Source: Fumia sp045615345 (lineage in GTDB: Bacteria; Bacillota; Clostridia; Oscillospirales; Ruminococcaceae). From it: 35,616 nt of DNA. Numbering within the stretch: position 1 is the first letter of the stretch; every line of letters starts with the position of its first letter. Position numbers and translations under genes: made by a program. Shown piece by piece: positions 1 to 6,748 of this stretch. Below the pieces are notes generated by a model that ran no database searches, was not told the origin of the DNA, and saw only the letters and a program-made list of their open reading frames with translations. The DNA lies in the NCBI GenBank assembly GCA_045615345.1, contig JAZLER010000018.1, positions 1-35,616 of the forward strand. Reading direction: 5' to 3'.

Positions 1-1
1 G

Positions 2-595
2 CTCAGATATCTTGCGAGTGGCAAAGCAGATGAAATCCTTAAAAAATATATCTTCCGTATAACTCCTGTTGTGGATGTTTTCGGATGGAAACTCGGCAAA
101 CAGACAAACCCGAACAGATGCGACAGCTTAGGCTTTAACTATAACCGTGACTGGAAAGAATTCAGTTTACCTGAGGTTAAAGCTATAGACGAATATATCA
201 AAAGATGTATGGCTGACGGAGAAAAATTCTGTTTCCTCGCGGATATCCATGGTGGTACAGGTAACGAAGATGACTATCAGTCGGGTGCATATATTTCTAT
301 AAACTCGAATGCTGCTGATGAAATTATCGAAAAGCAGAAAACTTTTATCGATATGGTAAGAGTAAATTGCGATTACTTAAATCCTGAAGACGAAGGCTAC
401 ATTATTGGTGAAGGTGCAGAGGGACTCTTCTCACGCTATTCACAGATGAACTACGGCCCTACCTTTACTTTTGAAATCAGTATGAGCAAAATCTGGGACA
501 GAGCGGCGAAAAGAAGATTCCCTAACTCCCAGGCTTCGTACAAAAGACTCGCTGAACAATTGACTCATGTAATTGCTGAATATCTGGAGAAATAA
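2..595 (+). CDS. M14-family zinc carboxypeptidase-like protein, C-terminal part (5' end outside window)
   Basis: The reading frame is open from the first complete codon at position 2, so this is the C-terminal ~197 residues of a longer gene; the GTG at 71 is an internal codon, not a convincing start. Visible M14-like signatures are a segment reading NYNRDW followed by S-x-PEV-x-A (the usual Asn-Arg substrate-binding region), then LADIHGG, whose His fits the third zinc ligand, and near the end TFTFEIS, whose Glu fits the catalytic glutamate. The N-terminal HxxE zinc motif would lie upstream of the window. Expected role: metallopeptidase or amidase trimming C-terminal residues of peptides or cell-wall peptides. 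No export signal can be judged because the N-terminus is missing. A hairpin terminator follows immediately, so it ends its transcription unit. Confidence 0.72.
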   Translation, partial: LRYLASGKADEILKKYIFRITPVVDVFGWKLGKQTNPNRCDSLGFNYNRDWKEFSLPEVKAIDEYIKRCMADGEKFCFLADIHGGTGNEDDYQSGAYISINSNAADEIIEKQKTFIDMVRVNCDYLNPEDEGYIIGEGAEGLFSRYSQMNYGPTFTFEISMSKIWDRAAKRRFPNSQASYKRLAEQLTHVIAEYLEK

Positions 596-624
596 AAGTC
601 GGTTTATTCGACTTTTATTTTTTT
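592..624 (+). terminator. Rho-independent terminator of the M14 peptidase gene
   Basis: Perfect 10-bp stem (592-601 with 609-618), 7-nt loop, and a run of T from 618. It begins at the stop codon of the peptidase gene and separates it from the next promoter. Confidence 0.85.
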
Positions 625-625
625 A

Positions 626-654
626 TTGCCAAATTTTGTCGAAAGTGTTAAAAT
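626..654 (+). promoter_or_regulatory. SigA-type promoter of plsC-gltS with an embedded Spo0A box
   Basis: TTGCCA at 626-631 and TAAAAT at 649-654 are separated by exactly 17 nt. An exact 0A box, TGTCGAA, occupies 637-643 inside the spacer, where a bound Spo0A-type protein would be expected to interfere with polymerase. Transcription would start near 661, just ahead of the ribosome-binding site. The box alone could be chance (a 7-mer); its placement in a promoter two genes upstream of a spo0A-like gene is what makes it notable. Confidence 0.5.
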
Positions 655-673
655 AGGTATGAAGGTGATAAAA

Positions 674-1873
674 ATGGCGAAGAAAAAACCAAAATGGCTT
701 AAAACAAGACACAAACTTGTAAGAATTATCGCTTTGCCGTTTCTTCATATTTATATGAAGATAAAGTATGGCGTTAAAATAGATAAATTCAAAGGTAAGG
801 GGCAGTATCTGATTATCTCAAACCATCAGACTGCATTTGACCAGTTTTTTGTGGATGTGGCTTTCCCCGGTGCTGTTTATTACATAGCAAGTGAAGACCT
901 TTTTTCTATTGGATTTGTTTCAAAGATAATAAAATATCTTGTAGCACCTATTCCTATTAAAAAGTCTATGACCGATTTAAGGGCGGTTTTGAACTGCGTT
1001 AAGGTTGCGAAGGAAGGTGGGACAATTGCTCTTTTCCCTGAGGGCAACAGAACCTTTGACGGCAGAACAGTTTATATGAAAAAGGCAATAGCAGCTCTCG
1101 TTAAAAAGTTGGCGTTGCCGATTGCCGTTTTCAGGATTGAGGGCGGATATGGTGTGCATCCGAGATGGAGCGATGTAGTAAGAAAAGGAAAGATGCACGC
1201 TTATGTCAAAGAAGTTTTAACATATGATGATTATAAAGATTATTCCGATGAGGAACTTTACAGCCTTATTTGTGAAAAGCTTTATGTGAATGAAGGGGTT
1301 AATGACACTTCGTTTTTCCATAAAAAGAACGCCGAATACCTCGAAAGGGCCATTTACTACTGCCCTCATTGCGGATTTTCCGAATGGTATAGCGAAGGCG
1401 ATACTATAAGCTGTAAAAAATGTGGCATGAAAGTGAGATATCTTCCCACAAAGGAACTTGAGGGTGTAAATACGGAGTTTCCTTATCGCTTTGTTACCGA
1501 GTGGTATGATGCTCAGTGCAAGTTTATGAATGAAGCAGACCTTACATTATATAATGATAAGAATTTTGCATCTGATATTGTTACTTTCCTCGAAGTTATA
1601 CCTTATAATAATAAGAAACTTATTGCAAAAGAAGCAAAACTTTCTGTTTTTTCTGACAGGTACGAAATAGAATATGATAACGACAAAATGGTTTTGCTTT
1701 TTGATGAGATTTCAGCAGTAAGTGTTCTTGGGAAAAATAAGCTAAACTTTTATGTTGGGTCAAAAATTTTTCAGGTCAAGAGTCATAAAAGGTTTTGCGC
1801 GGTAAAATATATGAATATGTATTATCGTATGACGAGAAAGGAAGATGGAAATGACGAATTTCTGGGATTATAG
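674..1873 (+). CDS. plsC: PlsC-like 1-acylglycerol-3-phosphate acyltransferase with zinc-ribbon and PH/GRAM-like C-terminus
   Basis: Catalyses, by family, transfer of an acyl group to lysophosphatidic acid at the inner membrane face. The acyltransferase block has NHQTAFD (H51 and D56, the HX4D catalytic pair) and FPEGNR (121-126). After it comes a four-Cys zinc ribbon (C230, C233, C247, C250), then a ~100-residue tail rich in beta strands resembling a bacterial PH/GRAM domain; standard PlsC is only ~200-250 residues, so this 399-residue form is extended. Start ATG 674 is preceded by AAGGTG; an in-frame TTG at 626 and ATG at 659 lie before the predicted transcript start. It overlaps gltS by 23 nt, implying coupled translation. 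The substrate could be another lysophospholipid; the domain reading of the tail is inference. Confidence 0.85.
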   Translation: MAKKKPKWLKTRHKLVRIIALPFLHIYMKIKYGVKIDKFKGKGQYLIISNHQTAFDQFFVDVAFPGAVYYIASEDLFSIGFVSKIIKYLVAPIPIKKSMTDLRAVLNCVKVAKEGGTIALFPEGNRTFDGRTVYMKKAIAALVKKLALPIAVFRIEGGYGVHPRWSDVVRKGKMHAYVKEVLTYDDYKDYSDEELYSLICEKLYVNEGVNDTSFFHKKNAEYLERAIYYCPHCGFSEWYSEGDTISCKKCGMKVRYLPTKELEGVNTEFPYRFVTEWYDAQCKFMNEADLTLYNDKNFASDIVTFLEVIPYNNKKLIAKEAKLSVFSDRYEIEYDNDKMVLLFDEISAVSVLGKNKLNFYVGSKIFQVKSHKRFCAVKYMNMYYRMTRKEDGNDEFLGL

Positions 1874-3227
1874 TGCCTGGGGTATTATAAACCTCGTTGC
1901 TATTTTGCTTCTAAGCCTGCTTGTGGCAAATATGGTTAAGAGAAGCATTCCTTTTTTAAAGAATTCCTTGGTGCCGACTTCGGTGCTCGGCGGTGGACTT
2001 CTTTTAATAGTTTCACTTATTTATACTGCAATAACCGATAAGTCAATTTTTGATACAGCATTTTTCGGTGGAAATGGTTTTGCAAATCTTGAAGTTATAA
2101 CATATCATATGCTCGCTTTAGGTTTTATTGCGACAAGCTTCAAACCTAAAAAAGAAAAGTTTTCCAAAAAACGCAATATAGAGATTTTCAACACCGGCGT
2201 TACAACTGTATCAACCTACCTCTTGCAAGGCGTAATCGGTATGGGAATAACCATCGTTGCTTTTTTGATTTTTGCAAATGTTCCGGAGTATGCAGGTGTG
2301 CTTTTGCCTTTCGGTTTTGGACAGGGAACAGGTCAGGCACTTAACTACGGTGGAATTTATGAAGCGACTTACAGTTTTGTCGGCGGTAAGAGTTTTGGAC
2401 TTTCGGTTGCAGCTTTGGGATTTTTGAGTGCGAGTATTGGCGGTGTTATCCATCTTAATGTAGTGAGAAAGAAAAAAATAAGCTCCGAGGGTCATAAAGC
2501 AGAGCAGCTTTCAACTGCTGATGTTCAGGGAGCGGACGAAATCCCTATGAACGGAAGTATGGATAAACTTTCAATTCAGCTTTCTTTTGTGTTTGTAACC
2601 TATCTTCTTTCTTATCTTGTTATGCTGCTTTTAGGAAAATTGCTTCCGGGTATGATATCTGTAATTTACGGATTTAACTTCCTTTTCGGCGTACTTATCG
2701 CTACACTTTTCTGTGCTGTTGTCGGTAAGCTCCGCGAAAAGAAACTTATCAACCGACAGTATATCAATACATTCCTTATGAACAGGATAGGCGGATTTTG
2801 TTTTGATATTATGGTAATAGCGGGTATTGCCGCTATAAGGCTGGATACTCTCAAAAACTATGGTGCAGTGCTCTTCACGCTTGGCATAGTCGGAGCGTTC
2901 TCTACCTATTATTATCTGAGATTTGTAAGCAACAAGCTTTTTAAGGATTATGAAGAAGAACAGTTCCTTGCGATGTACGGAATGCTTACAGGTACAGCGA
3001 GTACAGGTATTATTCTTTTAAGGGAAGTCGACAGGGAATTTAACTCCCCGGCTTCAGATAACCTTGTGTACCAGAATTTGCCTGCTATTGTGTTTGGATT
3101 TCCGATGATGCTGCTTGCAACACTTGCTCCAAAACAGCCGTATCTTACTTTGATAATTCTTGCAGCTTTCTTTATTGTAATGAATATCATTTTGTTCAGG
3201 ACCTTTATATTCAAGAAGAAAAAATAA
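1851..3227 (+). CDS. gltS: Sodium/glutamate symporter GltS-like membrane protein
   Basis: Integral membrane transporter of about 458 residues, the usual GltS size, with many hydrophobic segments in two halves separated by a polar stretch around residues 205-240. The first half has the characteristic Gly-rich re-entrant loop GFGQGTGQALNYGG, and the matching C-terminal loop region contains GMLTGTASTG, consistent with the two inverted repeats of this fold. Expected to import glutamate or a related dicarboxylate with Na+. An ATG at 1845 is in frame but too close to the AGGAAG ribosome-binding site (1839-1844); ATG 1851 has proper spacing. Its 5' end overlaps plsC, so both depend on the promoter at 626. 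A terminator follows. Substrate specificity cannot be fixed from sequence alone. Confidence 0.85.
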   Translation: MTNFWDYSAWGIINLVAILLLSLLVANMVKRSIPFLKNSLVPTSVLGGGLLLIVSLIYTAITDKSIFDTAFFGGNGFANLEVITYHMLALGFIATSFKPKKEKFSKKRNIEIFNTGVTTVSTYLLQGVIGMGITIVAFLIFANVPEYAGVLLPFGFGQGTGQALNYGGIYEATYSFVGGKSFGLSVAALGFLSASIGGVIHLNVVRKKKISSEGHKAEQLSTADVQGADEIPMNGSMDKLSIQLSFVFVTYLLSYLVMLLLGKLLPGMISVIYGFNFLFGVLIATLFCAVVGKLREKKLINRQYINTFLMNRIGGFCFDIMVIAGIAAIRLDTLKNYGAVLFTLGIVGAFSTYYYLRFVSNKLFKDYEEEQFLAMYGMLTGTASTGIILLREVDREFNSPASDNLVYQNLPAIVFGFPMMLLATLAPKQPYLTLIILAAFFIVMNIILFRTFIFKKKK

Positions 3228-3232
3228 ATTTC

Positions 3233-3268
3233 AGGCATCCATATAATGTGGATGCCTCTTTCATTTTT
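3233..3268 (+). terminator. Rho-independent terminator after gltS
   Basis: Perfect 9-bp stem (3233-3241 with 3249-3257), 7-nt loop, then a T-rich tract with five Ts at 3264-3268. Confidence 0.8.
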
Positions 3269-3273
3269 ACACA

Positions 3274-3325
3274 TTCGACATCATTCGACAAAATGCGCTT
3301 TGCAATGTTTACAAAACTTTACAAT
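3274..3325 (+). promoter_or_regulatory. Tandem Spo0A boxes and putative -10 in front of the spo0A-like gene
   Basis: Two exact copies of TTCGACA (0A box TGTCGAA read on the minus strand) lie at 3274-3280 and 3284-3290, i.e. 10 bp apart, one helical turn, the arrangement expected for a Spo0A dimer. Downstream, TACAAT at 3320-3325 could be a -10 element with no good -35, so the boxes would sit at about -58 to -42, as in Spo0A-activated promoters. The tandem boxes are directly seen; the promoter assignment and autoregulation are inferred. Confidence 0.6.
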
Positions 3326-3426
3326 AATATTTTGTGCAATTTACAAATTTTACCATTTGCTATTGAAAATCAGGGAGAAAGATGTTAAAATTACTCGTGT
3401 GATAAAATAGTCGGGAGGTTTTTGTT

Positions 3427-4224
3427 TTGAATGAAAGAAAAAAGATTTTAATTGGCGATGAAACATCTGATTTTGGTATGATTTATCAAAACAGGCTTGA
3501 AGAAAAAGGTTACAGGGTAATTCTGACGAAAAGAGATGGCGCAGAGATTTTAAAAGTTATCGAACGGGAGAAACCGCATCTCGTTATAATGAATACACTT
3601 TTGACAAGTATTGATGCCTGCCATCTTCTTGATGCACTCAAGGGCAGGGAAGATCACCCTCTGTTTATTGTGACTTCTGCTTATAACAACAGTATGATTG
3701 AAAAACAGATAATGGAAAATACTCACTGCTATTATATGCTTGAACCGTTTGAAACTTCGGTTTTGCTTTCGCAGATTGACAGTATGTGTAACGATGATAC
3801 CGTTGTGGAAAAACAGCACACCGGATATACTGTGCAACAGCAGACAATGATGATTACGGATATCATTCACCAGATTGGTGTTCCGGCGCACATCAAAGGT
3901 TACCATTATCTGAGAGAAGCTATATATCTTTCCATCCACGATACTGCAATGATGAGCTCGGTTACCAAACAACTTTATCCGATAGTTGCCAAGAAGTTCG
4001 GTACTACCGCTTCAAGAGTTGAAAGGGCAATAAGACACGCAATTGAGGTGGCGTGGGACAGAGGTGATGTCGATATACTGAATTCCTATTTCGGATACAC
4101 AATCCAGAATTCGAGGGGTAAACCAACAAACTCTGAGTTTATTGCGATGATAGCGGATAAAATCAGAATGAAAATAAAACTTGATGAAGACATATCTGTA
4201 AATTCATATAGTATGAAAAGATAA
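3427..4224 (+). CDS. spo0A: Spo0A-family response regulator with a degenerate receiver domain
   Basis: The C-terminal half (about residues 145-255) matches the Spo0A DNA-binding domain closely: HIKGYHYLREAI, TTASRVERAIRHAIEVAW, FGYTI and GKPTNSEFIAMIADK. The N-terminal ~120 residues have the receiver fold pattern, but the phosphorylated Asp is Asn56 (sequence IMNTLL) and the conserved Lys of LKPF is Glu106 (LEPFE); the acidic pair is D11-E12 and Ser84 holds the Ser/Thr site. It is therefore unlikely to be activated by the normal phosphorelay. Start TTG 3427 is supported by GGGAGG 8 nt upstream; the ATG at 3431 is out of frame. The usual neighbour spoIVB is absent, suggesting a paralogue or relocated gene. 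The preceding 0A boxes suggest self-regulation. Family assignment is firm; signalling mode is inference. Confidence 0.88.
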   Translation: MNERKKILIGDETSDFGMIYQNRLEEKGYRVILTKRDGAEILKVIEREKPHLVIMNTLLTSIDACHLLDALKGREDHPLFIVTSAYNNSMIEKQIMENTHCYYMLEPFETSVLLSQIDSMCNDDTVVEKQHTGYTVQQQTMMITDIIHQIGVPAHIKGYHYLREAIYLSIHDTAMMSSVTKQLYPIVAKKFGTTASRVERAIRHAIEVAWDRGDVDILNSYFGYTIQNSRGKPTNSEFIAMIADKIRMKIKLDEDISVNSYSMKR

Positions 4225-4227
4225 AAA

Positions 4228-4258
4228 GTGCTCCGCAAGGTATTTTGCGGAGCTTTTT
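4228..4258 (+). terminator. Rho-independent terminator of the spo0A-like gene
   Basis: Nine-bp GC-rich stem (4230-4238 with 4245-4253), 6-nt loop, five Ts at 4254-4258. Confidence 0.88.
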
Positions 4259-4319
4259 CAATGAAAAATGAGCCTTTTTGTTTGTTCATAAAAAATTTAC
4301 AAATTTTATTAAAAACCTA

Positions 4320-4348
4320 TTGACAAGGGCGTTTTTATGCGTTATAAT
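4320..4348 (+). promoter_or_regulatory. Consensus SigA promoter of the S10-spc-alpha cluster
   Basis: Perfect consensus TTGACA (4320-4325) and TATAAT (4343-4348) with a 17-nt spacer, the strongest promoter in the window. Predicted start is near 4355, giving a leader of about 320 nt before rpsJ. Confidence 0.92.
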
Positions 4349-4354
4349 AATCTT

Positions 4355-4657
4355 CGCGTGACTGCGACAGATATGCGTTGAAGCGGAAGGTTGCTGCATT
4401 TTGGCAGGTAATTTCCGCCGAGTATGTCCGATTTTAAACCGGGCGACAAAAGATTGAATACCGATTGAAATCGACCGATAGGGGGATTGTGCCCTCAAAC
4501 GGGGTTTCTGAGCAAACTGCGCCTTTTAAGGCTGCAAGTGCGAGGTGCTTTTGGACGACTACCCGGAAAAACCATGTGTTTTTTCGGTTTTTTTGATGCT
4601 CGTTCACGAAACACCCGGAAGCGTGTTTAACCTATTGTCTTGTCCCCGCAAAACTAT
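4355..4657 (+). promoter_or_regulatory. Structured mRNA leader of the S10 operon (no gene in 4259-4673)
   Basis: This 415-nt gap holds the promoter and a highly structured leader, no plausible CDS. Visible stems: GCGGAA 4383-4388 with TTCCGC 4413-4418, enclosing CTGC/GCAG (4394-4397/4404-4407); GGGC and ACAA (4441-4449, one bulge) with TTGTGCCC 4487-4494, enclosing CGAT/ATCG with a UGAA loop (4462-4473); GCC/GGC 4521-4532; then a full terminator hairpin and a later AAACAC/GTGTTT hairpin (about 4609-4627). The design is that of a ribosomal-protein attenuation leader; the ligand, perhaps a protein of this operon, is unknown. Confidence 0.6.
4563..4594 (+). terminator. Intrinsic terminator inside the rpsJ leader (putative attenuator)
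   Basis: Nine-bp stem 4563-4571 with 4579-4587 (one G-U pair), 7-nt loop, seven Ts at 4588-4594. It lies downstream of the strong promoter and upstream of rpsJ, so full read-through would silence nothing but termination would block the whole cluster. Upstream TTTCTG near 4505-4510 could pair with its 5' arm, a possible but weak antiterminator. Confidence 0.7.
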
Positions 4658-4673
4658 AAGGAGGCGATGACAA

Positions 4674-4985
4674 GTGGCAGTCAAAGAAAAACTTAGAATC
4701 AAACTGAAGAGTTATGATCACAACCTCGTGGATGCTTCCGCAGCTAAGATTGTGGAAACAGCAAAGAAGACAGGAGCTAGAGTTGCAGGTCCTATCCCGT
4801 TGCCCACACAGAAAGAAATCGTAACAATTCTCCGCGCTGTACACAAATATAAAGACAGCCGTGAGCAGTTTGAAATGAGGACTCACAAAAGACTCATCGA
4901 CGTTTTGAGACCGTCTGCTAAGACAGTTGAAGCGTTGCAGGGCCTTGAGCTCCCCGCAGGCGTAGAAATCGAAATCAACATGTAA
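4674..4985 (+). CDS. rpsJ: 30S ribosomal protein S10
   Basis: S10 sits in the head of the small subunit and also serves as NusE in antitermination complexes. The 103-residue product has the family length and core motifs (LKSYDH near the start, GPIPLPT, and RTHKRLID). Start GTG 4674 is placed by AAGGAGG at 4658-4664. It is the first gene of the cluster; 109 nt with three hairpins separate it from rplC, longer than the usual spacing here. Confidence 0.97.
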   Translation: MAVKEKLRIKLKSYDHNLVDASAAKIVETAKKTGARVAGPIPLPTQKEIVTILRAVHKYKDSREQFEMRTHKRLIDVLRPSAKTVEALQGLELPAGVEIEINM

Positions 4986-4990
4986 TTCGA

Positions 4991-5069
4991 CATAAACCAA
5001 AGAGTTTATGAAAACGCCTTGCTTTTCCGAAGCACTCGTTTCGGAAGGTCACGTTGGTGTAAGACCAAC
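4991..5069 (+). promoter_or_regulatory. Three consecutive hairpins in the rpsJ-rplC spacer
   Basis: Stem 1: 4991-4997 with 5004-5010 (7 bp). Stem 2: 5025-5031 with 5040-5046 (7 bp, extendable by G-U pairs). Stem 3: 5053-5058 with 5064-5069 (6 bp). None has a T-tract, so they are not terminators; they could be an RNA processing or translational control site just before the rplC ribosome-binding site (5081-5087). Confidence 0.5.
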
Positions 5070-5094
5070 CAATAGCCTATAAGGAGGAAAAATG

Positions 5095-5727
5095 ATGAAA
5101 AAAGGAATCATCGGTAAGAAAATCGGTATGACACAGATTTTCGATGAAAACGGAAAAATTGTTCCGGTAACCGTGGTTGAAGCAGGCCCCTGCGTTGTTG
5201 TTCAGAAGAAAACTGAACAGAACGATGGATACGAAGCTATCCAGGTAGGTTTTGGCGATGCTAAACCCCACAAAGTCAGCAAACCCATGAAGGGACACTT
5301 CGAAAAAGCTGACGTTGCTGCAAAGAGAGTTCTTAAAGAATTCAGAATGGATGATTGCAGCGTATTTAATGTAGGTGACGTGATTAAGGCTGACGCATTT
5401 GAAGTTGGCGATATGATTGATGTTACCGGTACAAGTAAAGGTAAAGGCTTTGCAGGCGCAATCAAGCGTCACGGCAACCACTCCCTCAGAGCTTCACACG
5501 GTACAGGTCCTGTTGCAAGACAGGCTGGTTCCATGGGTGCTATCTCTGACCCTTCCAGAATCTTTAAAGGTAAAGGTATGGCAGGTCACATGGGACATGA
5601 ACGCGTTACCGTTCAGAATCTTGAAGTTGTTAAAGTTGATGCCGAAAACAATCTGATTGCAATCAGAGGTGCTATCCCCGGTCCTAAGGGCGGCGTGGTA
5701 ATCCTCTCTGACAGCAAGAAGGCTTAA
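5095..5727 (+). CDS. rplC: 50S ribosomal protein L3
   Basis: L3 is an early-assembly protein whose loop reaches the peptidyl transferase centre. Motifs: KKGIIGKKIGMTQIF at the N-terminus, GTSKGKGFAG and the long Gly/Met-rich loop with HGTGPVARQAGSMGA. Length 210 residues is normal. Two adjacent ATGs exist (5092, 5095); 5095 is 7 nt from AAGGAGG and gives the usual MKKG start, so it is preferred. Confidence 0.96.
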   Translation: MKKGIIGKKIGMTQIFDENGKIVPVTVVEAGPCVVVQKKTEQNDGYEAIQVGFGDAKPHKVSKPMKGHFEKADVAAKRVLKEFRMDDCSVFNVGDVIKADAFEVGDMIDVTGTSKGKGFAGAIKRHGNHSLRASHGTGPVARQAGSMGAISDPSRIFKGKGMAGHMGHERVTVQNLEVVKVDAENNLIAIRGAIPGPKGGVVILSDSKKA

Positions 5728-5744
5728 GGGAAGGAGGAATTATA

Positions 5745-6368
5745 ATGCCAAAGGTTTCCGTATTTGATATGGCAGGTAAAGAAGTTTCCACAATGGAACT
5801 TTCCGATGCCGTATTTGGAATCAAACCGAACACAGCGGTTATGCACCAGGCAGTAGTTGCTTACCTTGCCAACCAGCGTCAGGGTACACAGTCCACACTC
5901 ACTCGTACAGAGGTAAGAGGCGGTGGCCGTAAACCATGGCGTCAGAAAGGTACCGGTCATGCAAGACAGGGTTCCATCAGAGCTCCTCAGTGGGTAGGTG
6001 GCGGTGTTGCAATCGGACCTAAACCCCGTAGCTACAGACTGGCAATGAACAAGAAAATGAAAAGACTTGCTCTTAAATCCGCATTCTCTTCTAAGGTTTT
6101 GGATAACAACCTCATCGTTGTTGACAAAATCGAGATGAACGAATTTAAGACAAAAACCATCGTTAATATGCTCGGCGCTTTGGGTGTAGAAAAGAAAGCA
6201 CTCATCGTTTTGGCTGAAAACAACGAAATGGTTGTTAAGAGCGCAAGCAACATTCCCGGCGTTAAAACAGCTTCTGTTAACACCTTGAATGTTTACGACA
6301 TCGTTAACTATGACAAATTTATCGTAGTTAAAGACGCTGCTCAGAAAATTGAGGAGGTGTACGCATAA
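5745..6368 (+). CDS. rplD: 50S ribosomal protein L4
   Basis: L4 lines the exit tunnel and in some bacteria represses its own S10 operon through the leader. The product (207 residues) shows the conserved loop GGGRKPWRQKGTGHARQGS and the following APQWVGGG. AAGGAGG precedes ATG 5745 by about 7 nt. Its stop shares one base with the start of rplW. L4 is the first candidate to test as a ligand of the structured leader at 4355, but nothing in the sequence proves it. Confidence 0.96.
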   Translation: MPKVSVFDMAGKEVSTMELSDAVFGIKPNTAVMHQAVVAYLANQRQGTQSTLTRTEVRGGGRKPWRQKGTGHARQGSIRAPQWVGGGVAIGPKPRSYRLAMNKKMKRLALKSAFSSKVLDNNLIVVDKIEMNEFKTKTIVNMLGALGVEKKALIVLAENNEMVVKSASNIPGVKTASVNTLNVYDIVNYDKFIVVKDAAQKIEEVYA

Positions 6369-6661
6369 TGAAAAGAGCACAGGATATTATTCTGAAGCCT
6401 ATCATTACTGAAAAGTCCATGGCTGGCATCTCTCTTAAAAAATACACCTTCAAAGTTGCGAAGGATGCAAACAAGATTGAAATTGCTAAAGCAGTTGAAG
6501 AACTTTTTGGCGTAACAGTTAAAAAAGTTAACACAATGAACTGCCACGGCAGACTTAAGAGAATGGGCCGTAACGAAGGCTACACACCCGATTGGAAGAA
6601 AGCAATCGTTACATTGAGCGAAGATTCCAAAGGAATCGAATTCTTTGAAGGCATGATCTAA
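6368..6661 (+). CDS. rplW: 50S ribosomal protein L23
   Basis: L23 lies at the tunnel exit and is the docking site for trigger factor and SRP. 97 residues; motifs DIILKPIITEKSM at the start and KAVEELFGVTVKKVNT. The TAATG junction with rplD and GAGGAGGTG inside the end of rplD indicate translational coupling. Confidence 0.96.
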   Translation: MKRAQDIILKPIITEKSMAGISLKKYTFKVAKDANKIEIAKAVEELFGVTVKKVNTMNCHGRLKRMGRNEGYTPDWKKAIVTLSEDSKGIEFFEGMI

Positions 6662-6748
6662 GCTGAATTCAGCAATTCGGGGATTTCCCCGGGTGATGTA
6701 TGGGAAGCGAATGCTTCTCGCTAAACCAAATTAGGAGAGTGAATTAAA
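6662..6748 (+). promoter_or_regulatory. Hairpin-rich spacer before rplB
   Basis: The 87-nt gap contains a 12-nt palindrome (GCTGAATTCAGC, 6662-6673), a GGGG/CCCC mini-hairpin just after it and an AGCGA/TCGCT hairpin before the rplB ribosome-binding site. No T-tract and no promoter is evident; probably mRNA structure between coupled blocks. Confidence 0.4.

Noticed and set aside
4986..4992. TTCGACA (0A-box sequence) after rpsJ
   Set aside because: Single box within an operon, no promoter nearby; a few such 7-mers are expected by chance in a window of this size.
4632..5000. Open frames antisense to rpsJ, rplC, rplD and other ribosomal genes, some over 200 codons (for example 5724-6380 and 8255-8992 minus)
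   Set aside because: They mirror highly conserved genes on the other strand, lack ribosome-binding sites and have Cys/Phe-rich composition typical of antisense frames.
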